Below, one piece after another: positions 22,101-35,800 of a stretch of 64,000 nucleotides of DNA; positions within the stretch are counted from its first letter, which is position 1; every line of letters starts with the position of its first letter. Source of the DNA: Phallusia mammillata (taxonomy: Eukaryota; Chordata; Ascidiacea; Phlebobranchia; Ascidiidae); assembly GCA_003260075.1 (NCBI GenBank), contig QLIY01000846.1, positions 1 to 64,000 of the forward strand, read 5' to 3'. Made by a program: the position numbers and the translations under genes. The notes under the pieces were generated by a model. That model made no database searches. It worked only from the letters and a program-made list of their open reading frames with translations, and was not told the origin of the DNA.

Positions 22101-24381
22101 CACATGTCAGCCATAGTTGGTACAACGCCTTTAGTAGGCCTGGCGTACTTTGATTTATCAAAATGTATGCCGTGATCGCTGGTCTGCATCGACGCTTCAG
22201 GGCTGATCGCAGTATGAATATGTTCATCTTAGCAAAAATACATGTTTCATTTATAGATTCAAGAAATTATACAAACAGCCCATGTCAAAACGGAGGTCAA
22301 TGCTCAATAACTAACGAACACAATTATACGTGTAATTGTACGTCTAGGTATAAAGGAAAACATTGCCAAGAAGGTAATGAAATAAATTTATGTATGTTAT
22401 ATAACCTTTGATTTAAACAATAGACAATTTGCAGAGATTCTCAGATGTTCTACTAGGCCCTGCAAAAACGGTGGTGTCTGTGTGGATAAAGTCAATGGAT
22501 ACAAGTGTTTTTGCGCGGAAGGATACGGGGGCAAAGACTGTTCTTTAAGTACGTTAAACGTAAAATTAGTTTTTTAAAAGCAATGTTTATAAGTAGATAA
22601 CTGTCCTTTACGTCCGCAATCAATCTATCTGATAATATCGCAAAACATAATGGTAAAAAATGGAATGTTATCATGTTTCGTAATCAAGTACTAAAAATCT
22701 ACCTAGAAAAGAAAATCGCCTAGATTCACTAGTACACTTTCAATAAATTAACTCAAAATTACAACTTAACATTTTGAACTTTCCGCGTATCAGATTGAAA
22801 TAAAACTTAAACAAGATGTGTTCTAATTGTATCTCACGTTTTATGTGTAATGTCAAAGCTAAAAAAATTGTTGATTAAAATGCGGTGAGCAATATTAGTT
22901 GTATATTCTAAGTCGATTGAAAAAAATCCTTTGCAATGTTTTTCATAGAAATTCTGAATGGAAGTTACACATTTGTCAGACATTTTGGTTTAGATGTAAA
23001 AACGTATACCAAGTTAGTCTATAAAACTTGTCATACGGAACTGCCAAAAAAAATTACTGTCACCGCTTTGGGGAATCAAACACTACCTTTTCGCTACGGA
23101 GTAACCGACATAGACATACGACCATATGGATTTGGTGCTGAAGTAACAAGGGCTGATAGAACCTACGGCAATGCCGAACCAACAGTCACCGTATATTGGA
23201 AGGCTTTTTTTGGTAAGATTTACTTTTCTGAGCAACAAAAACGATATTGGGCAGTATACTCGTTTTGGCTCAGTTAACCAAACCTAACATGATACCTCTT
23301 TTACATGCTGATGCAAATAGACTATTATATGCTTAATATCAGCTCCTTATTTCCGCCCTAAAGCTGAAAAAATGGGGCGGCCTGCATAATTTTTTTAAAA
23401 TGCTTATCTCGGAACACTATTTGAGGAGCGGACTTATACAAATTCTAAAATCATAACGGTAACCTGAAATACTTAGCTTTAATTGCTTAATGTCAAAAGA
23501 CATTTTGGACACAATAATTACTTGAATAATCGTTTACAGCCCAATGACATAACGTTATTTTTGTCTGAGAGTTTATATTGGTTAGAAAATACAACTATGA
23601 GTAGTCAGTGTTTAATGAAATGTTGACACTGTTAAGAACCCAAAAGAACAATTTCTACGAAAAACTAAAAACATACCGAATATATTATTTTATACGATTG
23701 TTTTTTGTAAACAAAAGTTGCAAATACCTTCAACAACAATTTTTGTGAGAACGGTGGAACTTGCCACAACAATAAGAGTGGATTTGAGTGTTCATGTCCT
23801 CCTGGATTTATAGGAAACAACTGCGAAAGAGGTAAAGTTTGCAAAATTTTTACTCTGTTCCGTTTAAATTTTATACAGCTAGATGTACATGAAGGAACTT
23901 CGTGTGTCAAAAAAGAGTTTCTGCTTAGCAATAAGTTTAAAACATTTAAAATCTGCTTGTTAAGTTTCTTATCGTGTATTGTTATAGTTTATTGCGTTTT
24001 GTTCATTCAAAAATTGATCTAAATTTGTTTATTCCGTAACTATACTGTTTGGTTTCAGTCGACCTTTGCCAATCCAATCCATGTCTTAACGGAGGCAGTT
24101 GTTCAAATGGTGCAAAAAGTGACTTTCTTTGCGAATGTTTAAAAGGATTTGTGGGAAGAAAATGCTCTATCGGTAATGCTAAACAAAACGTACAAAACCC
24201 TCAATAATTTTGTTTCCTGTAGGACTAAGTTATATGAAATAGGTGGAAACATTTAGCTACAAAAGTCTTTAAAAGGATATTGTATAGAAATTTTGATGTT
24301 AAATCGTAATTTACATTCTGGTTTTATTTTGCAGACATTTCCCACATAGATGTCAGAAACTCTACAATCGTTTTATCATAG
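16132..24381 (+). CDS. Gene B: secreted EGF / H-type-lectin-like protein (890 aa)
   Basis: Coding exons: signal peptide 16132-16195; EGFb 16841-16954; H5 17281-17517; EGFa 17575-17688; EGFb 18045-18158; H6 19222-19494; EGFa 19709-19834; EGFb 20016-20126; H7 20380-20640; EGFa 20782-20892; EGFb 20983-21096; H8 21371-21634; EGFa 22257-22373; EGFb 22435-22548; H9 22949-23212; EGFa 23718-23831; EGFb 24059-24172; tail 24335-24381. All phase 1, total 2673 nt with stop. The signal peptide is [19 protein letters not shown]. The first EGF matches the EGFb that precedes H5 in genes D and E, so the gene starts in mid-design and carries modules 5-9 complete. H8 is unusually basic (MRRRKRGG near its start). 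Acceptors of H8 (gttaag) and the EGFa at 23718 (caaaag) are AAG types. Many N-x-S/T sites lie in H5. Predicted secreted; function unknown. It is closest to gene E, of which it is nearly a subset. Confidence 0.87.
16267..16456 (+). mobile_element. Palindromic MITE with 13-bp target duplication
   Basis: The ends are inverted copies of a sequence containing agctgcagacagtgcac and cctataaggtctcatcag. The element is flanked by aattcaacattgt (16254-16266) and aattcaatattgt (16457-16469), 12 of 13 identical, as expected for a target site duplication. Relatives lie at 30800-31030, 36644-36809, and as fragments at 13029-13060, 46470-46538 and near 47465. It sits in the first intron of gene B. Confidence 0.65.
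18366..19109 (+). mobile_element. hAT-like non-autonomous element, perfect 8-bp TSD
   Basis: The terminal inverted repeats are cagggctcttcaacc and ggttgaagagcactg (14 of 15 paired). Both sides carry the identical 8-bp duplication caataaat (18358-18365 and 19110-19117), the hAT hallmark. The 744-bp interior has no transposase frame. A second hAT-like start (caggggtagataact) near 18524 suggests a nested insertion. Located in the EGFb-H6 intron of gene B. Confidence 0.8.
21893..22148 (-). mobile_element. Inverted-repeat element carrying a tRNA-like core
   Basis: 30-bp inverted ends (21893-21922 and 22119-22148, 28 of 30 paired; outer part gtacgccag) enclose a cloverleaf-compatible tRNA-like sequence at 21970-22042. 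A right-hand tail (22149-22235, containing tgatcgctggtctgcat) recurs next to other copies. Partial relatives: 14029-14077, 31163-31272, 42388-42452, 42797-43062, 44402-44640, 47639-47850. It lies in the H8-EGFa intron of gene B. Confidence 0.7.
21970..22042 (-). repeat. tRNA-like sequence, 73 nt
   Basis: The minus strand folds as acceptor GCCTGTG/CGCAGGC, D arm with A box tagctcagttggtagagcg, anticodon stem GAGTC/GACTC with loop CCGGAAA (apparent anticodon GGA), and T arm GTGGG-TCCGAAT-CCCAC. It is embedded in a repeat family, and the anticodon would read serine although there is no long variable arm. A SINE-like or transposon-borne copy is therefore more likely than a working tRNA gene. Confidence 0.6.
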
Positions 24382-26044
24382 TCAAACGGCACTGCTTTTA
24401 ATCAAATTGACATTTGTTTAAGATTTAAGATAGTGTTATCAGTGACTGTTGTCTAGTAAGCTTTATAGTCAAACAGTGAAAAAAAGTATCCGCAACAGTT
24501 TGTTCTGATGAGGATAAACGAAAAGTAAAAAAATAGAACTTGGTCCGAAAATATATTTAATATATGTCACCTAATATTGTTCTCTATTTCGTCGCAATCT
24601 TTCTTGTATATATTCCAGTTTGCATACACAATAATCATGTTCATTTTTTATGTCATATGCTGTCGCCTTTTGATTAAAAACGGAGAGTGGTAGTATAACA
24701 CTTAAATGTGACAAATGTTTATCATATACGAGTTTTTGTTCATGTCATATTTTCATTGAGATTAAATGTGAAGGTATAAATTCTAATTTAGCCGTGGCTT
24801 TTGTTCTTTTTTATTAATCAGTGTAACAGATAACATAAAGATATATCAGCAACATCCCTTTTTATCACTAAACAAATACAGTAATATCCTGCATCGTAAC
24901 AAAACACGCAACTAGAGGATATTTGAACAGAAGTTGCACATCGCACTGTTAATAACTTGTCATTAAAGCAATTTATATGTATTCTGATGGTTTAATGAAA
25001 CATTTTGTTTTAGGTTGTACAATTGTGCCATCGAAAGTTAACTAAGCGTGGGAAATTTAAATCAATTTAGCTTATTGCTGGTAAATGCGTGTCACCTAAA
25101 ATTACAACAAAAACATCTTTATGAGACAAAAGTATTTAAGTTAGTTGATAAGTTGGTCACAAAATAATCGCATTTATTCAAGCTTTCGGTGGTAGATTAC
25201 TATATTTTGGATCACTTTTATTTAAACTTGCCCCGGGTCGCATCTTTGCAATTATTCGGCTTAACTTAAGTGTTCATGCATTGGGTTTCGGTCTTGACAT
25301 GACGGGTGATTTGTAACACCGTGTAAAAACAACAACAAAGAACATGCGTCTAGTATAGTGTCCTATGGCGCAATTCTTTTCGTTTTAGCGATATGTTGTT
25401 AATGCAGGGTATTCTAAAGCAGTGGTCGGCAACCACCGGTCCGCGAGGAGTTCGTTACCGGGCCGTATTCTCTTTTTCGGCTTAAATGCTACATAACATT
25501 TTGCCTATGTATCCCGGGAATTATAAACAAATTTTGACATGTTTAATGCTAAATGTTTGTAAGTCCGGTCCGCGATAAAATTTCAGTTTCAAAAACGGTC
25601 CGCTGAACAGAAAATGTTGCCGACCCCTGTTCTAACGCATTTTCTTGCACTGACTTTGCCAGAGTTTCGTGTCTGGTTAGGTAAGATCAAGATAAGATAA
25701 GAAAGTGTGCTTGATTATAATTGAAACTTCTAGCATAGACCATCCTTTTTATTAAGCTTACTAGTAGCCTACATGAAGAGAGCGCGCAAAACCGATAATA
25801 TTTTCATTGAAAATAAGCAACATATAGCCTATTTGACAATACAAATGTTAGCCTTAAAGAGCAAGATAATGTTTTTTTTCGCTGTAACGTTAACATATCA
25901 CTTGATGTTGCAATCGATTACGTGAAGCTGGTGCAAGCGACCACAAAGGAAAAGTATTTAGGTTTTTTTTTCGGTAGTCTGTCGCATAAAACCGCGATTT
26001 CACATGTGTCGTTACCAGTTTTGGATACAGCGGCACGTTGCAAC
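24382..26044. other. Spacer between genes B and C
   Basis: AT-rich, with no exon that fits the cluster. It contains the small hAT-like element at 25430-25629. The final ~120 bases before 26045 should hold the leader of gene C. Confidence 0.5.
25430..25629 (+). mobile_element. hAT-like MITE, 200 bp
   Basis: Ends cagtggtcggcaacc and gttgccgacccctg form inverted repeats. The flanks ttctaaag and ttctaacg (7 of 8) look like the target duplication. A related one-ended copy lies at 35309-35490 (start cagaggtcggcaacc). Confidence 0.7.
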
Positions 26045-29000
26045 ATGTCAAGAATATTAAAACTGCTGTTAATATTTGCTCTGGCTGGAATTGGGAGTTG
26101 CGAAATAGGTAAGTACATAAAAAACTGCTAATTTTGTTTAAATTGTTTAAACCCTAATTACGTTACTTCATGAGTTTAGTAATATAAGTTTTATAAGAGA
26201 GGTTTCATTGTTCACATATTTAAAATACAGTTTGCTCGTTCGTTACTTTTTATCTTCAAATGTTTTAGTTGATTGCTTGTCTCAAATTTCAACTACATTT
26301 ATAACAGACACAGACAGTGTAACGTAAGCGAAAAAAGTAAGAACGCGCCCAAATGTATTTCACACCTAAGAAAGGCGACCGTATATACAGTCAGTTCTCT
26401 CATTTATTGCTTTTTATCATCTTTTTAGGTCCCACGTGGGTGAGGGATGAAATAAATGTCGGGTCAAACGTTAACGGTCGGATAAAAACGGTGGAAGTCG
26501 TGTACGACCAATGTTTCTCCGGAACAGCTAAACGAATCGAAACCACTGTTCGTGGCGAGAGTAGGTGGCCCGACACCTTTGCTGCCTCAATTCTCAACAT
26601 TACTGAGTGGGGATTCCAAGCACGTGTAAATCGAACTGACGTGACGAGACGTGACTGGTGGCAGACCGGTGTTAATATGCAATGGAAGGCGTATTTCGGT
26701 AAGTTAGACAAATACTTTCCGGCGTTGCTACTTTATACCCTCAAGTATTGTTACTTGATGTCTATACTCACAAATCAATAATTGTTGGGTTGCTCATTTA
26801 TGTGAATTTTACATTGAATAAGATGTTTCATTAAAGGCAAGGAAATGTCAAACATTTCTTGAAAGCAAACAATATTTAACACGGCTGTGTGTTGTTTTTA
26901 ATATATTACGTTGTGACGACAAATAACTATATATCATCTGTCGAAACGCGTTTGATGTCAAAATTCTAATCCATATTTATGTTGACCCTGACCACAGCGA
27001 TTGTTGAAACGTATACGCATTGCGATTCATACACAAGTCGGCAATGTTAACTTTTTCACCTTTTTTAACAGACACGCAAAACTTTCAGCAAAATCCCTGC
27101 TTTAATGAAGCCAGGTGCACCAATGAAGCGAACAGGAGAGTTTGCCATTGCTCCGAACAATATACCGGGAAACTTTGCGACAGACGTAAGTTGGTACCTA
27201 TACTTGGTCGCTATTTGAGGAAACTATACAATTAACCGTTTCCTAATTGTCGTGTGTAAATTTGCAGTTGTAAGTAGCTTGCGCTGCTGTGGTGCAATGT
27301 GGCCCAGTTGCAATGAGCTGTTGAAATTTTCTCCCCTTTGAAGAGTTGAAAGTCTTGTTGCACAACTTTTGGGCCATTTTTCACGCGGCGCACGTTTTTC
27401 ATATGCCATGTTTTTTTTGGTCACGATGTGACCGGCTATGTACTCCAACTGACATCAACCATAAACACGCACCGAAAGCGAAAATCCGAGATTACGCACG
27501 GATCGGCATTTTAAATATGTGACGATGTTGTTGGGAAGTTACGAAAAACAACTCATACGACATTTAGTTTAAAAGTAAAATAATTTGCTAAAGTGACCCG
27601 CAGAATCAATCTGTGTATTTTTTATGATAAAACAAAGAATTAAAGGTACATGAAAGTTATAAAAACAAATCGTGCAACATAGAAAATTTGGAAAACTGTC
27701 TTTAAGTGTTTTTTTTACTGCAGCATACAGCATCCAGAAAATTGTCAACAATAATTACGATGTACGGTCTTACGCAAAAAAATCATTGTTCACTATGAGT
27801 TTATGTACATTTGTACACCCCAATGAAACTAAGACTTCAAAACGTGGCTGAGTTCGTCTATGTCCCGGGGCCATGTTTCTCGACCATTCCGACTTGACTT
27901 GCAACTTTAGGGTCTGAAACGCGCGATTTAAATCTGTTTATTTATAGCACTTGTACACTGCTATCCAAACCCATGCAACGGAGGAACTTGCACTGAATAT
28001 GATAATGGTTACGATTGCTCTTGTACAACTGGAACAGCGGGCAAAAACTGCACCAAAGGTAATGGCTTTCGTAAACTGTTGCAAACGCCGCTTGCGCAAC
28101 AAATTTGCATTCAAAGTTTAAGCCGAGCGACTTTGCACATTTGTACATTTCTATGCACATTTCTACAAGCTTGTTTTGTTAATTTAGAAATTTTTGCTTT
28201 TACAACATAACAAACCAGTACACATGTTTTCAGTCACTTAATGTATTTTTTTAGGTATTGAAGAAGGTGTGGAACGTTTGCAATTTGAAGACTCTATAAA
28301 TAGCATGACGTTCAATGTACTTTACTCATCCTGCAAATCTGAGGACGCCATTGACGTTCACCTTTCCATTAACAACAACGTGTCAGCCATGGTCGGAGTC
28401 AAAAAAATAAAAGTTTATCGCTGGGGTCTTCTGGCTAAAGTCTGGAGACTATTCGAAAGAGCTCACCCTTCCTATTTGCCCATTGAGATTGGTTGGAGAG
28501 CTTTATTTGGTAAAAAACGTTGTCTGTTAAATAATGTCACGTTTTTAAATCACTTTAATTTAAAATATTATTCAAAGATATATAAAAAGCTTAGAATAAA
28601 AATGTAAGACTGATAGTGGTTATAAGCCTGTGGGTGGTAATTCAAGCAATTTGCCAATATCATCACTTTTCAAGTTCAATTTGATTCCGGTATATTTACA
28701 TCTTTGATCTATAATAAATAAAATACTTAACTTCTGATGTAAAACTGTAATAAGGAATGCAAAATTTTCCTGTGATCGAATTAGATAACAGTATAGTTGT
28801 CGCAGTTACCCACAATCTGCAGCAGTTCAAAATTTGTGTTCTGTGATAACTTAATTTGTGTTCTGTGATAACTTTAATAATTTGTCCACAGTAAATGATA
28901 ACTTACACATTTGTTTGAAAGGACGGTAGAACAACGTTTATAATTTGCTTCAGCTTATTTTTTAATTCCATGTACCGATCATTTCTTTAAATTTGTTGCC

Positions 29001-29199
29001 AAGCATAAAAATCAGTTTGCCGAATAACCGCTGTATCAAAGCTTTTTTAGAAATCTATCCGAACAATTTTCTGAAATATTTAAAATATATTTTGTCTAAA
29101 CTAAGTTAAATGATAACAAATTTAAATTAACAGATTCGATCGACACCACGACGAATCCTTGCCAAAACGGCGGAAGTTGCAGTAATGTTGAACAAGGTA

Positions 29200-29262
<63 letters not shown>

Positions 29263-29727
29263 GCTTGTCCAGCTCTAACCACTGGAAAATTTTGTGAAAA
29301 GCGTAAGTTGAAATAAACCACTAAAAGCAGTTTAAGAATCTTGAAACATAAATCTGTAGCAAATACATCTTTAAGGTAGCAACAGTAAATTTAATTGATT
29401 TTGTTGACAAAGTGTTTTGAATCTGATTACACTTATTTGGTTCGTGTAGGTTTAACTCACTGCGCATCTTCCCCATGCATGAACGGAGGTACCTGCATTC
29501 CGACGCCAACGTATTTCACCTGTGAATGCCCAATACGATACCACGGTGACCAATGTGAATTAGGTGAGTCCAATGTTCTTCAACATTTTTATGAGTTTTG
29601 CGTTTGGTAATGTTTGATTTACTGAAATCTTTGTGACTGAAATGTTGGAAATCACAAACACATACAGTTATATAGCAAACTGACATTTTAATAAATGTGC
29701 CACTCTAGCTCAGAGTTGCAAGTCGGG

Positions 29728-29818
<91 letters not shown>

Positions 29819-32800
29819 CTATTTGTCAGAAAACGGGTTTAAAACGGGCCTGACTTTACGTTCCGTTTCCGCCAGTTTTTAGTAACAATTCTCTGGCATG
29901 GACCTAACGCCCTACTCTAAAACGTATTGCTTGCCCCATTGTCTACTATTGTTCACGGTGTTTGTTGTCTTTTCTCTTATTTTCTTTCTCGTACTTTGTT
30001 GCAAGGCTTTGATAGGCCTGTCAATCAAAATTTCGGGCCTAAACGGGCTTCTCAAAAACGTTTCGGGTTCGGGCCGGGCTTCGGGCTTATACTTTCGGGT
30101 TCGGGAAACAAATGTTTCTAGTTATGGCTTTTAAAGATTTTTGTGTAAAGATTCTCTGTACAAGCCAATTCTGCAGGCCTACTTTGAATTTTACTAATTG
30201 TGTAATTAAAAATTTAACCTAAAATAATCTTGAAACGTTTTGCAGAACCGACTGTCTCTGCAGTTGTGCAAGTGTCAAGTTTTACTCCTAGTGGTCCACC
30301 ATACGGTCCAACCATAGAGGTTGTCTATGATCGTTGTTACAGCGGAATTGCCACATCTGTTAACGGAACCGTTACTGGCGAAGCTAGGTATTCCGATACC
30401 TTCGACTACAACATTATGGGAATTTATCCATGGGGATTTCGGGTCTTGGTGCAAAGACTCGATCGCCCCTACGCCGGATGGGGTCAATCTGGAGTGATGT
30501 TTAGCTACACGGCAATGTTTGGTAATTAAACCCGTTGTCAATTTTCACAATTGCTTGACATAAACACAAACTACAAGTGACTATGTTACCTACTTAAACA
30601 CGTATGGTGCTAAATTCAACTTGTCATATATTTTGTGCTAACTCCTATATTTTATTTGTAAGAAACGAGTGCTTTTTTGGAGTCATATTGTGAGAACGGG
30701 CAAAGCTGCACAAATGGTGCTGAAGACGGGCGAACGTGCAATTGTGAAGATGGCTACACTGGGGAATTATGTGAAACAGGTTTGCGAACTAAATGTTTCC
30801 AGCAGACAGCGCACACTGTTTCGGCCTATAAGGCCTCATCAGTGCAGCTGGTGACGAAAGATCGGTCGTATTGGATAGTGTAGCCATTTAACGGCACTCC
30901 CGTTTATTGGGAGTAATAGGGTGAAAAATCCATGCCCCACCTGTTTTGTGCGATGCCGCAACTTGAGATACGCAACAGAGGAAACTGTATTACAATCTGC
31001 AGCTTATCCTTTAATGGCTCGATGCTTTTAAATAACTTTTTCCTGTCATGTAAAATGGGGTGATGTAGGCTACAATTCCACATAAGAAATTCACTTCATT
31101 TTTTGCTACGCCTTAACCAATCTTTATTAACCATTTTACTTAACCGCCTACGATGTGACAAATCACAGTACGCCAGGCCCACTGTGATTTATATATGAGT
31201 GTGCCGTGATCGCTGGTCTGCATAGACGCTTCAGGGCTGATCCCAGTTATGAATTTATGTTCATCTTAACGATGTGACAAAGTTTGCATTGTACGCCTAA
31301 TTTATCAAAACGACTTTAGTCGTATACCTTTATACCTCTATAGAGGAAGATAGTATCTCCTAGAATGAGAAGCAGTGGTGTAAATCAATAATTTCAATGT
31401 TTTTTAGCATTAGTTCACTGTTACCCACATCCCTGCAACAGTGGAACTTGTACAGAACTGGATAACGGCTACAACTGCACTTGTCCAGAAGGCATGTCGG
31501 GACAAAACTGCAACATATGTAAGTGTTGCAACTTGCTATGCAACATTACCGTTAATTTAAACTGTCAAACTATATGAAACTTATGTGAATGAATATAGGT
31601 TTAGGACTTTCATAAAAGTTCTAATAAAAATTTAAAAACTCAAATTTCTGACAATAAATACAAACTACTCTAAATATATTTAATTTTTACTTTTAAAGCT
31701 TAAATTTCTATTGATGGGTAAAGGTAAAAAACTTAACTGAAAATCTTTAATTTTTACTTTTAAATCTTAAAATTTTACGAATGAATATAGGTTAAAAACT
31801 ACTCAGAAAAACTATCCCTCGACTTAATTTGTTTTTTGTGTTTTTTTTTTGCAGCGTCGCTGGTAACCGGAGTCAAAACAGTTGGAGCGAACCCAGATAT
31901 AGCACCGTACACCAAAACCTTAGAAGTTGCATACGATGAGTGCCATGGTGGAGTTGCTTACGATGTCCGGGCCACTGTGGTTGGTGAAAGACAGTTTAGT
32001 GACACTTTCAATGCAACGATCTTGGAAATTTTACCCTGGGGATTTCGGACTTTGGTTCGACGAACCGACCGCTCTGATCGTGGATGGGGACAAAGAGGAG
32101 CTTCGCTTCGCTGGACCGCATATTTCGGTAAGCAACATTACCAAAAAAGACATGCATGTACCTGGTCAAACATACATACATTTTTCTATTCGGTTCGATT
32201 TTTGATCTACTTAATAATTGCTGCAATATGCGCGCTATAAACCTACTCACTTCATTGCAGCTCTGTTAGAACAATCAATGATTTCAAAAGTAGATGTGTT
32301 TTGTATACGTTACTCTACGTTTCTTTAAGTGACAAGCAAGGAATATAGTATATTTTGTTGTTTACAGAATTATAATAACAAATGTTAATAATAAATGAAA
32401 AATTATAAAAACAACAAAAGTTAAATCTGTTCATTTTTGACCATTTTGGACAGAACCTGGAAAAGTCAATCAATCACCATGTTTAAACGGTGCGATATGC
32501 CGCAATGGCGTCGAAGGTCGATTGTGTGGGTGTCCGCCGGACTATGGAGGAGAATTCTGTGAAACACGTAAGTAAACGCTTTGCCAAGAATTTCCCCTAA
32601 TAGGAAGCAATATACTGCTGGAAACTTTTGTAGAGGAATTTCCACGTATCAAAAATTTGAATGCTAGCAAATGAATTGCAAGTTTTGCAAGCAACTGCAA
32701 AAATGCTAAAATTACAGTAGATTGATGTCTAGAGGCATTTTTATGTAGCCTGTTTTTCGCAACCTGTATCTAACATTACGTTTTTAAAAATAAAAATGTA

Positions 32801-35800
32801 TAGAATCTCACTGATTTGTGACTGAGGGTACCGTTGCATGAATTCCAGTAACCTTTTTTTGTAGATCTTGTCCACTGCAATCCTAATCCATGCTCCATAG
32901 GGAGATGCATCGAGCTGGCAAATGATTACAAATGCTCTTGTCCAAAAGGTTGGGAAGGAAAGAACTGTACAATAAGTAGGTGGAAGTTTGTTTGTTGTTT
33001 ATATAAAAACAAAAACCGTAAAGGTGCCAAAATTGGCAAATAACCAGACTGAGTGGAACACTTATAGCTTCAGGTAACTTAGTACACAACGTTAACTTCA
33101 AACACCCTCTGATTTTTAATATTTCGTGTAATATTTCGTGCATTGCTTTCTAGAAACAGCTTAGGAAGACGTAAGGCATATTATCTTTTCAAAGTAGACA
33201 GTTCTTATCAATTGTTTTTTGAACAGTTATCAGTTTTTTGCCGAGTTAAACATGACACATACACAGGTTTCATTAATTTTTGAAAGCCTTTGTACGAAGG
33301 TGACGGCGTAATTCCATCTAGCACAATGCTTGTTTAAGTATACTCCTTTTTTCCGCACTGAATCAGGTACAATGCAACTCAGGTGATTTTTTGGATATGT
33401 ACGTTATCTTAAACTCACATAGTCTGAACTGAAATCCAAATTCCGGATTCCAGGAGGGCTTGTAGATTGTTTAATATTTCACCCAGAGTTATCCTATAGG
33501 ACACAACTGCTTAATTTTAGGAACAGGTATTAAAATAATCTTATTTTTTTAGGAGGTGCTTGGTTCGGTAACACAACATATGTGGGTTATTTAATAAGAA
33601 GATACCCTCCTTACTACAAACAAATAGACGTTGTGTACCACCAATGTTACAGCGGGGTGGCAAGTGAAGTTATAGCTACTGCAACCGGTTCAGTTGAACA
33701 TCCAGATACCTTTGAAGTCAGCATTGCCAACATTTCTAGTTGGGGATTTGTAGCCCAGATCTACAGAACTGATCAGGGTGGTGGCTGGCTTCAAAGAAGT
33801 GTCCAAATGGAATGGAAAGCGTTTTACGGTAAGGTGTATAAGTTGTAAAGGGGCATAATACATGGTCATTAACTCATTTCGGGAAAGCTTGTTTTGATAA
33901 TCCAAACCTTTCGTATTTTATTTTTTTGCAGCCAAATGATGCAATATTTATCAACTATCATAACGCTAAAAGCAAAAGTATATGTTTTGCAGATTCGCAT
34001 GACTATGTTACAAATCCATGTTTAAATGGTGGAACCTGTACAAATAGGCAAGGTGGACGAGTCTGTGACTGTCTTCCACAGTATGGAGGAGATTTATGTG
34101 AAAGAAGTAAGTAGGAAAAAAGCATGAGTTACCATGCTGCCTTTACTAATTCCTTACAATATAAATAAATTTGGGGGCCGATTTGGTAACTTAAAGCGAC
34201 ATGTGAACAGGCTTTTAATGGAGCACTGCATTTATGGTGATAAACTAATGCTACAATTTCTTTCATTTTAAGATTATTATTTTGTTCCTTTATGAATAGT
34301 TTAAAATGCGTCTTGGTACATTACAAACATTGCTTAAAAGCATCAAGTATAAAACACTTTTTCTCCTAAATTTAAAAACGTTTTATTTCTTAGAGCTTGT
34401 TTACTGCTATCCTGATCCATGCAACGGTGGGATTTGCACAGAGATAGAGAGTGACTACAATTGTACATGTCCAACTGGGGCCACAGGAAGGAACTGCGAC
34501 CTCGGTAATTATATTGAACTATTGCATTGTTAAATTGTAATGCCACACAAACATTTTTCTGAGAAATGCGACATAATGTCAATTTTCCATTGGTTACAAT
34601 GTTTTTGCAAGCAACGGTTAGGAGGTATTTTTAAATGGTTGAAAACCCAACTAAAATACTTCCTAAAAAACTTGATTTGACTTGCACCTACATAAAATTA
34701 CACAACACAAAACAATTTTAGACTAACAACTCTAATTATTTTATCGATGGTATATATTTAACTTCATTTTTAGGATACGAGGAAAGCTCAATAAGCATTC
34801 CGTTCGGGGGATTGATAAACAGCTTGACTGCCACGTTGTTATACACGACTTGCCAAAGCAAACCTGCTGTTGAAATAATTCCTTCATTTGACCATCGGTT
34901 CTCGGCTGATGTTGAACTCCGTGTACTTAACATCTACCAGTGGGGATTCCAAGTTAAAATCTGGCGTGAAGTTGGTGAAGACAGTCCCGAGTTGGTTTCG
35001 GCGATGATCAGATGGAGGGCCGTGTTCCGTAAGAGTTTAGAATACAAAAAAATATGAAATAAAAATGATACGTTTTTTTAATGCAGCACTGTGCGTTTCA
35101 GTACATTTTGCTTAGTAAGACATAAATTTGTTACGAGATAATGCTTTTCAACATTAAGTTCTTCAGGAATTTGCCTTTTTCAGCGTCGACCAACCACACA
35201 GAAAATCCATGCCAAAACGGCGGGACGTGCAGTAACATTGAAACCGGAACAACATGCGATTGTCCAACTATGACCACAGGACAACTTTGTGAGACCCGTA
35301 AGTTAAACCAGAGGTCGGCAACCTTTTTAACACTGCGGGCCGGTTTGAAACTGAATTTTTTTTATCACGGACCGACTTTACAAACCGCAAATGTTTAGCA
35401 CTGAAAACTAATTACAGATATTATAACTTTGAGCAAGTTTTATGCAGCCCGGTAACGAACCTGTTAAGGACGGGCACCGGACCACGCACCTGAGATGAAG
35501 GACTAAAACTTATAGAGAAACTTTTTTTAACATTATCAAATCGTTCTGATAGGATTGACACACTGTCATTCTTCACCATGCATGAACGGAGGAACTTGCA
35601 TTCCCACATCTTCCTATTTTAGATGTGATTGTCCTGAACCTTACAGTGGAGATCGATGTGATGTTGGTGAGTAAAGCATTGTTTTCTACATTAGAAAGCA
35701 ATTCTTTGTGCATATTTTTTGTTCATACTTAGGGTATGTTCAGTTGAGATAAGTTTACTGAACTTATTGAAAAAAAAACATAACATATCAGTCGGGTTAG

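Noticed and set aside
29127..29321. Minus-strand frame with a long polyproline stretch
   Set aside because: It is the translation of the 62-base poly-G run inside a plus-strand EGF exon, not a gene.
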